Positions 53,030 through 61,157 of a stretch of DNA of 61,157 nucleotides are shown here, piece by piece. Source of the DNA: an uncultured Acetatifactor sp. (GTDB taxonomy: Bacteria; Bacillota; Clostridia; Lachnospirales; Lachnospiraceae); contig CAKRRD010000011.1 of the NCBI GenBank assembly GCA_934394815.1, forward strand, positions 1-61,157, in the 5' to 3' direction. Every line of letters begins with the position of its first letter. Position 1 is the first letter of the stretch. Made by a program: the position numbers and the translations under genes. The notes below the pieces were generated by a model. That model worked only from the letters and a program-made list of their open reading frames with translations, searched no databases and was not told where the DNA came from.

Positions 53030-54079
53030 TTAGTCCTCTTGATCTTCTAGCCTTTGTTCAATATTAAACCGTTCACGCTCAATTTCTTTTTTCAGTTCTT
53101 CCTCTGTCGGCATATATAATTTGTATTTCGAAGCATATAAATGCTCATTCTCATTCAGAATGGAATACTTAACCATTGTTTCATTCTTTTCGGAGCAAAG
53201 AACAATACCAATCGTAGGATTATCACCTTCCGTTTTGATGTTTTCTTCAAAGTATTTTACATAAAAATCAATCTGACCTATATCCTGATATGTGAGTTTG
53301 TGTGTTTTCAAATCAATTAAAACAAAACACTTTAGAATGTAATTGTAGAATACCAGGTCAATATAATAATGATCCCCATCTATGGTAATTCTCTTTTGCC
53401 TTGCCACGAAGCAAAAGCCTTTTCCCAATTCGAGCAAAAAATTCTGCAAGTTATCAATCAATCCCTGTTCCAAATCATGCTCCAAATATGCTTTGTTTTC
53501 CTCCAGACCTAAAAACTCTAAAATATACGGATCTTTTATTAAATGCTTTGGTTCCGTATCAGGCTGCATTTTCTGGATTTCTCCCTTCACTTCTGCCTTT
53601 TTGCTCTCACTGGTAGCCAGTATTCTTTCATAGTAAAATGAGTTTATCTGTCGCTCTAACTGTCGTACACTCCAAGCACACTCTACACATTCTTTTTGAT
53701 AATACTCTCTTTTTTCAGGTTCCTTTATTCGCATAAGCAATCTGTAATGTGACCAACTCAATTCGGAACACACCATGTTCCATTTTGAATAAACCTCATA
53801 AAACTGACGCATATTACGAAGATTTCTTTCATCAAATCCTTGTCCAAATTCTCCACTTAACTTTGCCGATACGAACTTTATCAGTTGTTTTCCATAATTA
53901 GAGCCTGCACCATTCGTTGCATCATGCAACTGTTTTCCTATTGCCCAATAGGCGGACACCATAGCAAAATTAACTGTTGTTGCGACTTTTTCTCGTGCTT
54001 CTAATATTGCATTTCGAATATTTTCAAACTCTGGGAATTTATCTATATCATTTGTTATTATCTCATTATTTTCCTTCAT
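53030..54079 (-). CDS. DUF1016 / PDDEXK nuclease domain protein (YhcG family)
   Basis: A 349-residue protein with an N-terminal DUF1016 helical domain (about 15-165; VNFAMVSAYWAIGKQL, RNLRNMRQFYEVY, ELSWSHYRLLMRI) and a C-terminal PDDEXK nuclease domain (about 175-325; GKGFCFVARQKRITIDGDHYYIDLVFYN, CFVLIDLKTHKLTYQDIGQ). The Asp and the D-x-K of the active site are visible. The family occurs in restriction islands and phage-defence contexts, but its role is not settled. The gene is more AT-rich than its neighbours, stands alone, and seems to have displaced the start of the next gene, all signs of transfer. GGGAGG precedes the ATG at 54079. Confidence 0.93.
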   Translation of the reverse strand: MKENNEIITNDIDKFPEFENIRNAILEAREKVATTVNFAMVSAYWAIGKQLHDATNGAGSNYGKQLIKFVSAKLSGEFGQGFDERNLRNMRQFYEVYSKWNMVCSELSWSHYRLLMRIKEPEKREYYQKECVECAWSVRQLERQINSFYYERILATSESKKAEVKGEIQKMQPDTEPKHLIKDPYILEFLGLEENKAYLEHDLEQGLIDNLQNFLLELGKGFCFVARQKRITIDGDHYYIDLVFYNYILKCFVLIDLKTHKLTYQDIGQIDFYVKYFEENIKTEGDNPTIGIVLCSEKNETMVKYSILNENEHLYASKYKLYMPTEEELKKEIERERFNIEQRLEDQED

Positions 54080-54110
54080 TGATACCTCCCAAATAGTACA
54101 TTTCAAAAGC

Positions 54111-54127
54111 GGAACACACTGTGTTCC
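54111..54127. promoter_or_regulatory. Perfect 17-bp palindrome before the nuclease gene
   Basis: GGAACACA-C-TGTGTTCC lies 32 bp upstream of the nuclease start codon, where it could be an operator or an mRNA hairpin. A near copy (GGAACACACCATGTTCC, about 53766) lies inside the gene, where it encodes WNMVCS. The gap 54128-54338 also holds an AT-rich frame on the minus strand ending near 54103 (RRDVGKTKLIEKM, YIPMLEMEHSVFRF) that may be the decayed end of another gene. Confidence 0.45.
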
Positions 54128-54338
54128 ATTTCTAACATTGGAATATATGTATTAAAATTATACCCTACACTCACCATTTTCTCAATCAATTTTGTCTTTC
54201 CTACATCTCTTCTGTTGCTTCCAAGAAAACTCAACTCATAGATAGAGGTCATCATAAGGATACGGCATACGTCTCTGTGAACCGTTTTTTGATAAAGTGA
54301 AAGGTGTATTTCGATAAATCGACGGATAAAACGCAAAC

Positions 54339-54362
54339 GGGACTGTCCTTTCGAACAGTCCC
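54339..54362 (-). terminator. Terminator of enolase
   Basis: GGGACTGT and ACAGTCCC form a perfect 8-bp stem around an 8-base loop, 45 bp beyond the enolase stop on the minus strand. The following GTTTGCGTTTT is only a partial T tract. Confidence 0.7.
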
Positions 54363-54406
54363 TGAAGAGAAAAAGAGAAACCAAAATAGTTTTGGATAAA
54401 AGCAAT

Positions 54407-55726
<1,320 letters not shown>

Positions 55727-55795
55727 CTATTTTAAACCTTTTATTTCCAAACCTTCTCTTTCGTGAATCCCTCATCCCTGTGTATAAGGGCTGAA

Positions 55796-55864
55796 AAACT
55801 CCTCCCGGAAGATGACCTCCCGGCAGTCCGCGGATTCAGCAGCTCCGTTTCCCCTGAGGAGTTT
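55796..55864 (-). promoter_or_regulatory. Structured leader element upstream of enolase
   Basis: On the minus strand AAACTCCTC (55864-55856) can pair with GAGGAGTTT (55804-55796), enclosing a GC-rich section with CCGCGG and two direct copies of CCGGGAGG. The closing arm runs into TTTTTC, so the whole may be an intrinsic terminator or an alternative structure. It lies within the transcript from the enolase promoter, about 90 bp before the start codon. It fits no riboswitch class that I can recognise. Confidence 0.5.
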
Positions 55865-55881
55865 CACATGATTCACTCATT

Positions 55882-55899
55882 AGTTAGTTGCACCTAACT
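55882..55899. promoter_or_regulatory. Palindromic operator downstream of the enolase promoter
   Basis: AGTTAG-TTGCAC-CTAACT is an 18-bp inverted repeat just after the -10 box. The TTAG...CTAA half-sites recall DtxR/MntR-type metal-dependent repressor boxes. A repressor bound here would block the enolase promoter. Confidence 0.5.
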
Positions 55900-55907
55900 C
55901 TTGGATT

Positions 55908-55936
55908 ATTATATCCGGCTTTCTGAAAAATAGCAA
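55908..55936 (-). promoter_or_regulatory. Promoter of enolase
   Basis: TTGCTA (55936-55931), 17 bp, perfect TATAAT (55913-55908) on the minus strand. The remainder of the gap to the XRE gene (55940-56100) is AT-rich with no further feature seen. Confidence 0.7.
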
Positions 55937-56104
55937 TAGGTGTTAATGAGAGGATTTCTCAATGGATATTTTTCGGATATTTAGATAAAATAAATTTTGT
56001 AATTACCTTTCTATTATTTTCCTCGATTTCTAAATTCATATTCCTTTAAAACTAAAATATAGTAAAATAGAATTTATCAAATCTTGAAAGAAAACATTTA
56101 AATA

Positions 56105-56118
56105 GCTGCATCTGCAGC
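56105..56118. promoter_or_regulatory. Palindrome before the XRE regulator gene
   Basis: GCTGCA-TC-TGCAGC is a perfect 6-2-6 inverted repeat 15 bp before the start codon, a likely autoregulatory operator for the helix-turn-helix protein or a hairpin near its ribosome binding site. Confidence 0.4.
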
Positions 56119-56133
56119 AGAATGCGAGGCATT

Positions 56134-56523
56134 ATGAGGAGTTTCGGTGAAATTCTGGCATCCCTGCGGGAAGAACGGGGGATCTATCAGAAAGAACTGG
56201 CTGCCATACTGAAAGTATCCGTTGGCACCATCTCGAACTATGAGAACAATATCCACTTTCCGGATCAGGAAGCATTATTACAACTGGCGGACTATTTCGG
56301 AGTCACGACCGATTATCTGTTGGGCCGCACTCCTTACCGCTATCCTCTGGAGACACTGCACGAGGAATGTGCTCCCAATGTCACGATCTCCGATCTGTTG
56401 GAGACCATTCGACGTTTTAATGCGCAGAATATTGCCTCTTTACTGGATTATCTGGATCTGCTGGAATTAAGACAAGTGGCAGAGTCCCCTCAGGAGAGCT
56501 CTGCCACGAATCAACCACTGTAA
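56134..56523 (+). CDS. XRE-family helix-turn-helix regulator
   Basis: A 129-residue regulator. The N-terminal HTH_3 domain (about 3-62) reads FGEILASLREERGIYQKELAAILKVSVGTISNYENN, followed by the usual LLQLADYFGVTTDYLLGRT. The C-terminal 65 residues (TISDLLETIRRFNAQNIASLLDYLDLLE) are helical and probably mediate dimerisation. The ATG at 56134 has GAGG four bases upstream; an in-frame ATG four codons earlier is possible. It stands alone, convergent with the TPR lipoprotein and divergent from enolase. Target genes unknown. Confidence 0.9.
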   Translation: MRSFGEILASLREERGIYQKELAAILKVSVGTISNYENNIHFPDQEALLQLADYFGVTTDYLLGRTPYRYPLETLHEECAPNVTISDLLETIRRFNAQNIASLLDYLDLLELRQVAESPQESSATNQPL

Positions 56524-56533
56524 TTCTGTTTTA

Positions 56534-57580
56534 TTATCTGGTAGACAGAAAAACCTGCTCCCGGATGGCCGTCTGGTCATCCGGGTAATTTTGTAAATAG
56601 GTCTTTAACAAAACTGCCGCCTTCTGGTATTCCTCCAGATATTCATATGCCACGATCTCATTAAAGGACAGGGTCTGCATCAGTTCATTGCCTTCGATCT
56701 GTTTTCCTGCCTGAAATGCATCCAAAGCCTTCTGATATTCCTTCTTCGCCATCTCACACAAGCCCAGTTGATTATAGATTTCTGCGTTCGATCCCTGCTT
56801 TGACAAATAATTATTGTAGACATTGGATGCATAATTATAGTCACCGGTAGCCTCATAGGATCTGCCCAGATAGAGATAGCTGTCCGCGCCACCTTTATCC
56901 TTCGCCTCCTCCAGGGCAAGATACGCTTTCTGGTATTCTCCCAGATAATAGTAGATTCTTCCGCTGTCATAAGCATCCAGCTGTTTGGCCGTATCCAGTA
57001 CATTCTGCAGATATTCCTGCCCTGCCTCCCGGTAGCCGTGCTCTGCCAGGACTTCATAGATATCGATCAGTCTGTCATAATTTTTCGGATCCATGGAGAT
57101 CACCCGGTCGAAATCGACCTTGGCACTCTCATAGTCTCCCAGCTCCAGTTCCACAGATCCCCGCAGAAAATAAGCATCCTTTTCCTCCGGTTTCAGTCCC
57201 AGAATCGCATCGTAGACTTTTTTCGCTTCCGCCGGCTGACCGTTCTTGGTATAGGCCGCCGCCAGATAGTAGTTCATATCATAGTCCACGTTCTGGATCC
57301 AGCCGTCACTGAGTTCCAGTGCCTGCGTAAAATATTCCACGGCCTGATCGTACTCCGTCAGCCCCATACTGGCGATTCCTCTGCCTCTTGCAAGCAGACG
57401 GCTGTCCTCACCCAGTCCTTCCGCTTCGTCAAAGGCGCTCAGTGCGCCCTGATAGTCCAGCGTCTCTACGAGCTGCATTCCTTCGTTGATCTTTGTTGTA
57501 TCACTGCCGCAGCCTGTCAGCATGCTTATTGTCAGACAGCAGACTCCTGCTGCCGCTATTTTCCTGTGTATTTTTCCCAT
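56534..57580 (-). CDS. TPR-repeat lipoprotein
   Basis: A 348-residue surface lipoprotein. The signal peptide ends in the lipobox LTGC (about residue 24), then about nine tetratricopeptide units fill residues 30-335, with typical pairs such as YDQAVEYFTQALELS, AEAKKVYDAILGLKPEEKDAYFLRGSVELELGDYESA and YQKALDAFQAGKQI. TPR domains bind other proteins or act as scaffolds; the partner is not evident. The ATG at 57580 follows GTGGAGGAAAGC; the open frame starts 35 codons earlier without signal-peptide character. It follows mscL on the same strand after 37 bp and may share its transcript. Confidence 0.9.
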   Translation of the reverse strand: MGKIHRKIAAAGVCCLTISMLTGCGSDTTKINEGMQLVETLDYQGALSAFDEAEGLGEDSRLLARGRGIASMGLTEYDQAVEYFTQALELSDGWIQNVDYDMNYYLAAAYTKNGQPAEAKKVYDAILGLKPEEKDAYFLRGSVELELGDYESAKVDFDRVISMDPKNYDRLIDIYEVLAEHGYREAGQEYLQNVLDTAKQLDAYDSGRIYYYLGEYQKAYLALEEAKDKGGADSYLYLGRSYEATGDYNYASNVYNNYLSKQGSNAEIYNQLGLCEMAKKEYQKALDAFQAGKQIEGNELMQTLSFNEIVAYEYLEEYQKAAVLLKTYLQNYPDDQTAIREQVFLSTR

Positions 57581-57617
57581 GCTTTCCTCCACGGTCCCGT
57601 CTGTGCATTGCCTGTTC

Positions 57618-58061
57618 CTATTTATTGCTTCCGTCCAGCTGTGAGGTGCAATGAGGACATCTTGTAGCATCGATGGCGATCTCACTCTTGCAGAACGGAC
57701 ATTTCTTCGTCGTAGGTGCAGCCGGGGTCTCTTCCTTGTGATGCAGGGTATCTCCCAGCTTATTGATGAATTTTACCAGACAGAAAATAACAAATGCCGT
57801 GATCAGGAAATTGAGAACTGCGGTAATAAAATTACCGTACATCAATACCGGTGCGGTATCACTGCTTCCCAGCTTTACATATAAATTGGAAAAATCCGTG
57901 CCTCCGAAGATTGCCAGGATCGGTGTCAGAATATCCTGATTCAGAGAAGTAACGATAGCGGTAAATGCTCCGCCGACGATCACGCCGACTGCCATATCCA
58001 TTACATTTCCCCTCAGAACAAACTTTTTAAACTCCTGAATGAACCCGCTTTTCTTGCTCAT
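57618..58061 (-). CDS. mscL: Large-conductance mechanosensitive channel with C-terminal zinc-ribbon-like tail
   Basis: A 147-residue channel that opens under membrane tension to release osmolytes. The N-terminal amphipathic helix (IQEFKKFVLRGNVMDMAVGVIVGGAFTAIVTSL) includes the pore-lining helix, and the second helix is at about 65-90. After the cytoplasmic helix the protein ends with two CxxC pairs (CPFCKSEIAIDATRCPHC), a zinc-ribbon-like tail absent from the Escherichia coli protein and seen in clostridial homologues. The tail may bind metal and influence gating (inferred). Confidence 0.96.
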   Translation of the reverse strand: MSKKSGFIQEFKKFVLRGNVMDMAVGVIVGGAFTAIVTSLNQDILTPILAIFGGTDFSNLYVKLGSSDTAPVLMYGNFITAVLNFLITAFVIFCLVKFINKLGDTLHHKEETPAAPTTKKCPFCKSEIAIDATRCPHCTSQLDGSNK

Positions 58062-58149
58062 TTTTCTCTTCCTTCCTCTTATGGTATTGCAGTTCGACCT
58101 GCGCCATTCACAAAGTCGCGCTATTAAATTTTATTCTAGCATACCCCCC

Positions 58150-58179
58150 TTGAAACCTCAATAGGAAATGGGGTATACT
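58150..58179 (+). promoter_or_regulatory. Promoter of holA
   Basis: TTGAAA (58150-58155), 18 bp, TATACT (58174-58179) on the plus strand, 54 bp before the preferred start codon. Confidence 0.6.
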
Positions 58180-58232
58180 CTTTTAGGAATATAATGCAGG
58201 GGAAACCTTATTTTTCCGGAAAGGATCACGTC

Positions 58233-59213
58233 ATGCAGCGGATCAACGAAGACATTAAGACCGGCAATTTCAAACAGATCTACCTGCTCTACGGAGAGGA
58301 ACGTTATCTGAAAAACCAGTACACGACCCGTCTGCGCAAGGCTCTGTGTCAGGACGGCGACGAGATGAACACCCATTTCTATCAGGGGAAGGATTTCTCT
58401 CTGGGAGAAGTCATCGATCTGGCAGAAACGCTGCCTTTTCTTGCGGAGCGCCGGGTCATGTTCTTCAAGGACACCGGACTCTTCAAATCCGGTGGAGAAA
58501 AGCTGGCAGAATATCTGGCAAGCCCCAATGACACCACCTTTTTCGTGTTCACGGAGAGTGAGGTGGATAAGCGCAGCAAGCTCTACAAAGCCGTACAGTC
58601 CAAAGGCTATGCGGCAGAGTTCACCGTACAGGATGAGAACTCCCTGAAACGCTGGATTGCCGGTATTTTAGGCAAAGAAGGGAAAAAAATCTCCGAGAAC
58701 ACCGCACAGCTTTTGCTCTCCAAGACCGGCACGGACATGGAAAATATCCAGATGGAACTGGAAAAGCTGATCTGTTACTGTCTGGACCGGGATGTGGTCA
58801 CTGCGGAGGATGTGGAAGCCGTCTGCACCACCCGCATCACCAATCATATCTTCGACATGGTGAATGCCATCGCGGAAAAACAGCCACAGAAAGCATTGCA
58901 GCTTTACTATGATCTGCTGGCGCTGAAGGAACCGCCCATGCGGGTGCTGTTCCTGATTGCCAGACAGTGTAACCTCCTGCTCCAGACCAAGGAATTAAAA
59001 AGCCGCGGTCACGACAACAAGACCATTGCCTCCAAGATCGGCGTGCCGCCCTTCGCCGCCGGAAAATATGTGGCGCAGGCCTCCCACTTCAAGTCTTCCG
59101 TACTGAAAAATGCGGTCAAGCAGTGCGTGGAGACTGAAGAAGCCGTGAAATCCGGACGGATGAATGATATGATGAGTGTGGAGATATTGATTTTATCGGT
59201 ATTGCCCTCATAA
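58233..59213 (+). CDS. holA: DNA polymerase III subunit delta
   Basis: A 326-residue clamp-loader subunit that opens the beta sliding clamp. It has the family layout: an N-terminal fold beginning RINEDIKTGNFKQIYLLYGEERYLKNQY, the FFVFTESEVDKRSKLYKAVQ region, and a C-terminal helical domain (NHIFDMVNAIAEKQPQKALQLYYDLL, RVLFLIARQCNLLLQTKEL) that joins the clamp-loader ring. The ATG at 58233 with AAAGGA seven bases upstream gives the usual family start; another ATG with AGGAA lies at 58194. It is a single-gene unit with a strong terminator. Confidence 0.95.
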   Translation: MQRINEDIKTGNFKQIYLLYGEERYLKNQYTTRLRKALCQDGDEMNTHFYQGKDFSLGEVIDLAETLPFLAERRVMFFKDTGLFKSGGEKLAEYLASPNDTTFFVFTESEVDKRSKLYKAVQSKGYAAEFTVQDENSLKRWIAGILGKEGKKISENTAQLLLSKTGTDMENIQMELEKLICYCLDRDVVTAEDVEAVCTTRITNHIFDMVNAIAEKQPQKALQLYYDLLALKEPPMRVLFLIARQCNLLLQTKELKSRGHDNKTIASKIGVPPFAAGKYVAQASHFKSSVLKNAVKQCVETEEAVKSGRMNDMMSVEILILSVLPS

Positions 59214-59220
59214 GCTTATA

Positions 59221-59258
59221 AAAAGTCCATGGACAGTTTTCCTGTTCATGGACTTTTT
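59221..59258. terminator. Bidirectional terminator between holA and the FtsW-like gene
   Basis: AAAAGTCCATG and CATGGACTTTT form an 11-bp stem with a 15-base loop, flanked by A and T runs, so it serves both convergent genes. Confidence 0.9.
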
Positions 59259-59273
59259 GTCTGCATTCCTGTT

Positions 59274-60659
59274 TTATATATTTACCTTCATGGTGATCGT
59301 CTTTTGCAGGGAGACCTGTGAAGCCTTAAGTTTTTTGGGATATACGTCCTTGTACCGGTAGATGCTCAGGATAATTCCCACCAGTGCATAGCACAGTAAT
59401 ATATTATTTCTGCCAACAGATAAGAACGGCAGGAACGTTGTCGTCAGCGGAACCCAACCAAAAATTCCTGCGAGGTTCAGGGAAATATTTAATAAAATGA
59501 TCATTCCGCATCCGAATCCCATCACCATGCCAAGTTCATTTTTCTGTCGAACTGAAGTTCCGAACATAAACACCACCAATGCCGCCAGAAGAACGATCAC
59601 AACAATTCCGGCTAACTTTCCGTAACTGTTCAAAATATAGGAAAAAACGTAATCTTTATTAAATTCCGGCAAACCTTCGAGCACATTGTTTCCGCTGTTT
59701 CCCCAAAGTAAAATGTTCTCATTAAATTTATGAAGCATGGACGTCATGTAATATGCGTTTCCGGAACGAGATAAAAAGTCCCGGATTCTTTCTTCCTGAT
59801 ACACTACCAGTATATGAAGTGCATACATTGCAGCCAGCAACAGGACAGGCAAAACCGTAAAAAGCATCCACATACCGATAATCGTCTTTTTCACAGGCAC
59901 TTTCAACCAGCCCTTCCAAATAGCCACCGTAAGTTCTATCAGCATACTGACCATCATGATGACGGCAACACCGAGGCATGGAATCCAAAACGTAATGAAA
60001 ACCGGAAGAACCAGCCATAGGAGTGCTTTTAACAATGCCAGAGCACCACCGTTTCTGTATTTATATAAGATAGCCCCATAAATCGGCACATAGAACATCA
60101 TCAGGGAAGTAATCGACACCCGGAACATTCCAAATCCAACCCAGTTGCCGACTCCATTAATATCCACACCGAAAAAGCCAGTCAGCCGCAATCCTCCCAG
60201 AATAAGTATAAATATTCCAATAAACCTGGAGTACTTTGCAATTACCGTATAATCCAGAAAGTAGATCACACACATGAGAAGGAATCCTATCACAATACAT
60301 GAGACAAACCCCTCTGTAGTATACCGATATGCTTCCTGTCTCCATGTTTCCAAATCCTGATAACCGGGCTGCAAAAGAATGGATTGCTGTATCAGAATGC
60401 CCAACAGGCTTAAAATTCCTACTATCAAAAGTAATTTCCATGCGATCTTGGGCTTATGGATCCTGTCCAGAGAAATCCCAACTTCTACCGGGTCTCCCAT
60501 GTCCGCAACCGCATTTTTCTCTGCTTCCTCATAAGTCATTCCCTCGGAAAGATTGTCCTCTATCTGGCATTCCATATGGTCTCTTATCTCCTCGGCAATA
60601 TATGGTCTGGCTTTTTTGCAGCGGATCTGTGACAACAGTTTTTCCAAATATGTCTCCAT
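59274..60659 (-). CDS. HAAS-domain FtsW/RodA/SpoVE-family membrane protein
   Basis: A 461-residue fusion. Residues 1-75 form a HAAS-type cytoplasmic helical domain (METYLEKLLSQIRCKKARPYIAEEIRDHM, GMTYEEAEKNAVADMGDPVEVG). The rest is a SEDS-like membrane region with about ten helices, NGVGNWVGFGMFRVSITSL near the middle and GWVPLTTTFLPFLSVGRNN near the end, resembling FtsW/RodA glycosyltransferase signatures. SEDS proteins polymerise peptidoglycan, but the substitution by this sensor-fused form suggests a stress-controlled variant (inferred). The ATG at 60659 lies two bases after the PadR stop with GGGGG upstream, so the two are coupled. Confidence 0.88.
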   Translation of the reverse strand: METYLEKLLSQIRCKKARPYIAEEIRDHMECQIEDNLSEGMTYEEAEKNAVADMGDPVEVGISLDRIHKPKIAWKLLLIVGILSLLGILIQQSILLQPGYQDLETWRQEAYRYTTEGFVSCIVIGFLLMCVIYFLDYTVIAKYSRFIGIFILILGGLRLTGFFGVDINGVGNWVGFGMFRVSITSLMMFYVPIYGAILYKYRNGGALALLKALLWLVLPVFITFWIPCLGVAVIMMVSMLIELTVAIWKGWLKVPVKKTIIGMWMLFTVLPVLLLAAMYALHILVVYQEERIRDFLSRSGNAYYMTSMLHKFNENILLWGNSGNNVLEGLPEFNKDYVFSYILNSYGKLAGIVVIVLLAALVVFMFGTSVRQKNELGMVMGFGCGMIILLNISLNLAGIFGWVPLTTTFLPFLSVGRNNILLCYALVGIILSIYRYKDVYPKKLKASQVSLQKTITMKVNI

Positions 60660-60661
60660 GC

Positions 60662-60991
60662 CTATACCCCCATTGCCAGAACGCTGGTTACCGCGGATTG
60701 ATATTCTTCCCACTCCGCTTTCTTCGTCTCCAGTAATTTTCTGCCTTCTTTCGTAATGCTGTAATACTTTCTCGTCTTGCCCGCATATTCCTGCTCATAT
60801 ACCGTAAGCAGCCCCTTGGCTTCCAGACCGTGTAACAACGGATACAGCGTTCCCGCTTTCAATTCAAATACATTACAGGATTTTTTCCGCAGTGTATCGA
60901 TCATTTCGTATCCGTACATATCCTTCTCCGCCAGTAATCTGAGCAAAAGCATCGTCATACTTCCCGACATCAGTGATTTATCCACAGCCAT
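60662..60991 (-). CDS. PadR-family transcriptional regulator
   Basis: A 109-residue winged-helix repressor. The PadR pattern is clear: MTMLLLRLLAEKDMYGYEMIDTL, FELKAGTLYPLLHGLEAKGLL, then the wing KTRKYYSITKEGRKLL and a C-terminal dimerisation helix. It precedes the HAAS-FtsW gene by 2 bp. PadR and HAAS proteins are frequent partners in Firmicutes. The long inverted repeat overlapping its promoter is the likely autoregulatory operator. AAGGAGGC lies before the ATG. Confidence 0.95.
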   Translation of the reverse strand: MAVDKSLMSGSMTMLLLRLLAEKDMYGYEMIDTLRKKSCNVFELKAGTLYPLLHGLEAKGLLTVYEQEYAGKTRKYYSITKEGRKLLETKKAEWEEYQSAVTSVLAMGV

Positions 60992-61005
60992 TTTTTTGCC
61001 TCCTT

Positions 61006-61058
61006 ATATAGATAATCGATATATATCTTTGTCTATAATATATATCGGTTATCTATAT
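61006..61058. promoter_or_regulatory. PadR operator, long inverted repeat
   Basis: ATATAGATAATCGATATATAT (61006-61026) is matched by its inverted copy at 61038-61058, with 20 of 21 positions symmetrical and an 11-bp spacer. It overlaps the promoter of the PadR gene, as expected for a self-repressing PadR protein. Confidence 0.75.
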
Positions 61059-61065
61059 ATGTCAA
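61037..61065 (-). promoter_or_regulatory. Promoter of the PadR/HAAS-FtsW operon
   Basis: Perfect TTGACA (61065-61060), 17 bp, TATATT (61042-61037) on the minus strand, embedded in the inverted-repeat operator. Confidence 0.75.
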
Positions 61066-61087
61066 TATTTATTTTTCAATGCAATCA

Positions 61088-61157
61088 CTAATTCATCTCG
61101 ACTTCATCTACGATTTTGTATTTGTTATCCGTATCTTCTTTTCTTATAATAAACAGC
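61088..61157 (-). CDS. End of an unidentified gene (partial, cut by window edge)
   Basis: The last 22 codons before a TAG stop read LFIIRKEDTDNKYKIVDEVE plus MN. The stop is followed by the promoter of the PadR operon on the same strand. The fragment is too short to assign; its acidic end would fit several small cytoplasmic proteins. Confidence 0.5.
   Translation of the reverse strand, partial: LFIIRKEDTDNKYKIVDEVEMN

Noticed and set aside
55796..55864. Enolase leader as a cobalamin, c-di-AMP or other known riboswitch
   Set aside because: Short GC-rich matches tempted, but the conserved core sequences of those classes are not present in order.
57618..58061. MscL zinc-ribbon tail as a novel fusion
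   Set aside because: C-terminal CxxC pairs are common in clostridial MscL proteins, so this is described but not presented as new.

Overview
The window looks like a chromosomal segment of an anaerobic, Gram-positive gut bacterium of the Lachnospiraceae (Clostridia, Bacillota). This rests on protein families recognised by eye: a class III anaerobic ribonucleotide reductase, a bacteriohemerythrin, a CspB-like subtilase, DUF4317, HAAS-domain proteins, a carboxynorspermidine route to spermidine, strong AGGAGG ribosome binding sites and TTGACA/TATAAT promoters. No species can be named from sequence alone. There is no ribosomal RNA, no complete insertion sequence and no CRISPR array.

Layout. (1) 1-6.4 kb, minus strand: a galactan/galacto-oligosaccharide locus with a lipoprotein binding protein, two MalF/MalG-type permeases, a GH53 endo-galactanase without signal peptide and the start of a further gene, preceded by a LacI-type regulator and matching palindromic operators. 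(2) 6.4-7 kb: an array of mini-hairpins arranged as three-way junctions. (3) 7-21.8 kb: an 11.2 kb gene for a giant repeat-built surface protein, transcribed away from a LytTR response regulator and two GHKL sensor kinases. The shared intergenic region has a LytTR-type direct repeat. A CspB-like subtilase follows convergently. (4) 23.7-29.5 kb: mostly housekeeping genes (hemerythrin, M18 aminopeptidase, GDP-fucose synthase, DJ-1, CYTH, amylomaltase). (5) 29.5-36 kb: nine tRNA genes in three transcription units with clear promoters, a MATE exporter, YfcE, RdgB, an rRNA methyltransferase, an unlisted 49-residue Asn/Gln-rich protein and a candidate C-rich small RNA. (6) 36-43 kb: pyrF, nrdD fused to a thioredoxin-like domain behind two NrdR-like boxes, a second MATE exporter, DUF4317 and a histidine phosphatase. 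(7) 43-49.6 kb: a five-gene polyamine operon (arginine decarboxylase, spermidine synthase-like, agmatinase, carboxynorspermidine dehydrogenase and decarboxylase) with a leader containing an intrinsic terminator. (8) 49.8-61 kb: DUF2798, an ECF sigma/anti-sigma pair with a paralogous lipoprotein, an inserted DUF1016 nuclease, enolase with a structured leader, an XRE regulator, a TPR lipoprotein, mscL, holA, and a PadR/HAAS-FtsW pair with a long inverted-repeat operator.

How it fits together. The galactan genes import and cut galactan oligomers and are probably self-controlled by the LacI protein. The LytTR system sits where it could control its own promoter and perhaps the giant surface protein. 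The two kinases are paralogues with different defects: one has lost the phosphoacceptor histidine, the other has non-canonical ATP-binding boxes. The polyamine operon turns arginine into putrescine and spermidine. The signals most likely to be undescribed are the three-way-junction hairpin elements (6.7-6.9 kb and 39.8-39.9 kb), the complementary kinase pair with its surface protein, the small RNA candidate at 34.8 kb and the polyamine-operon leader.
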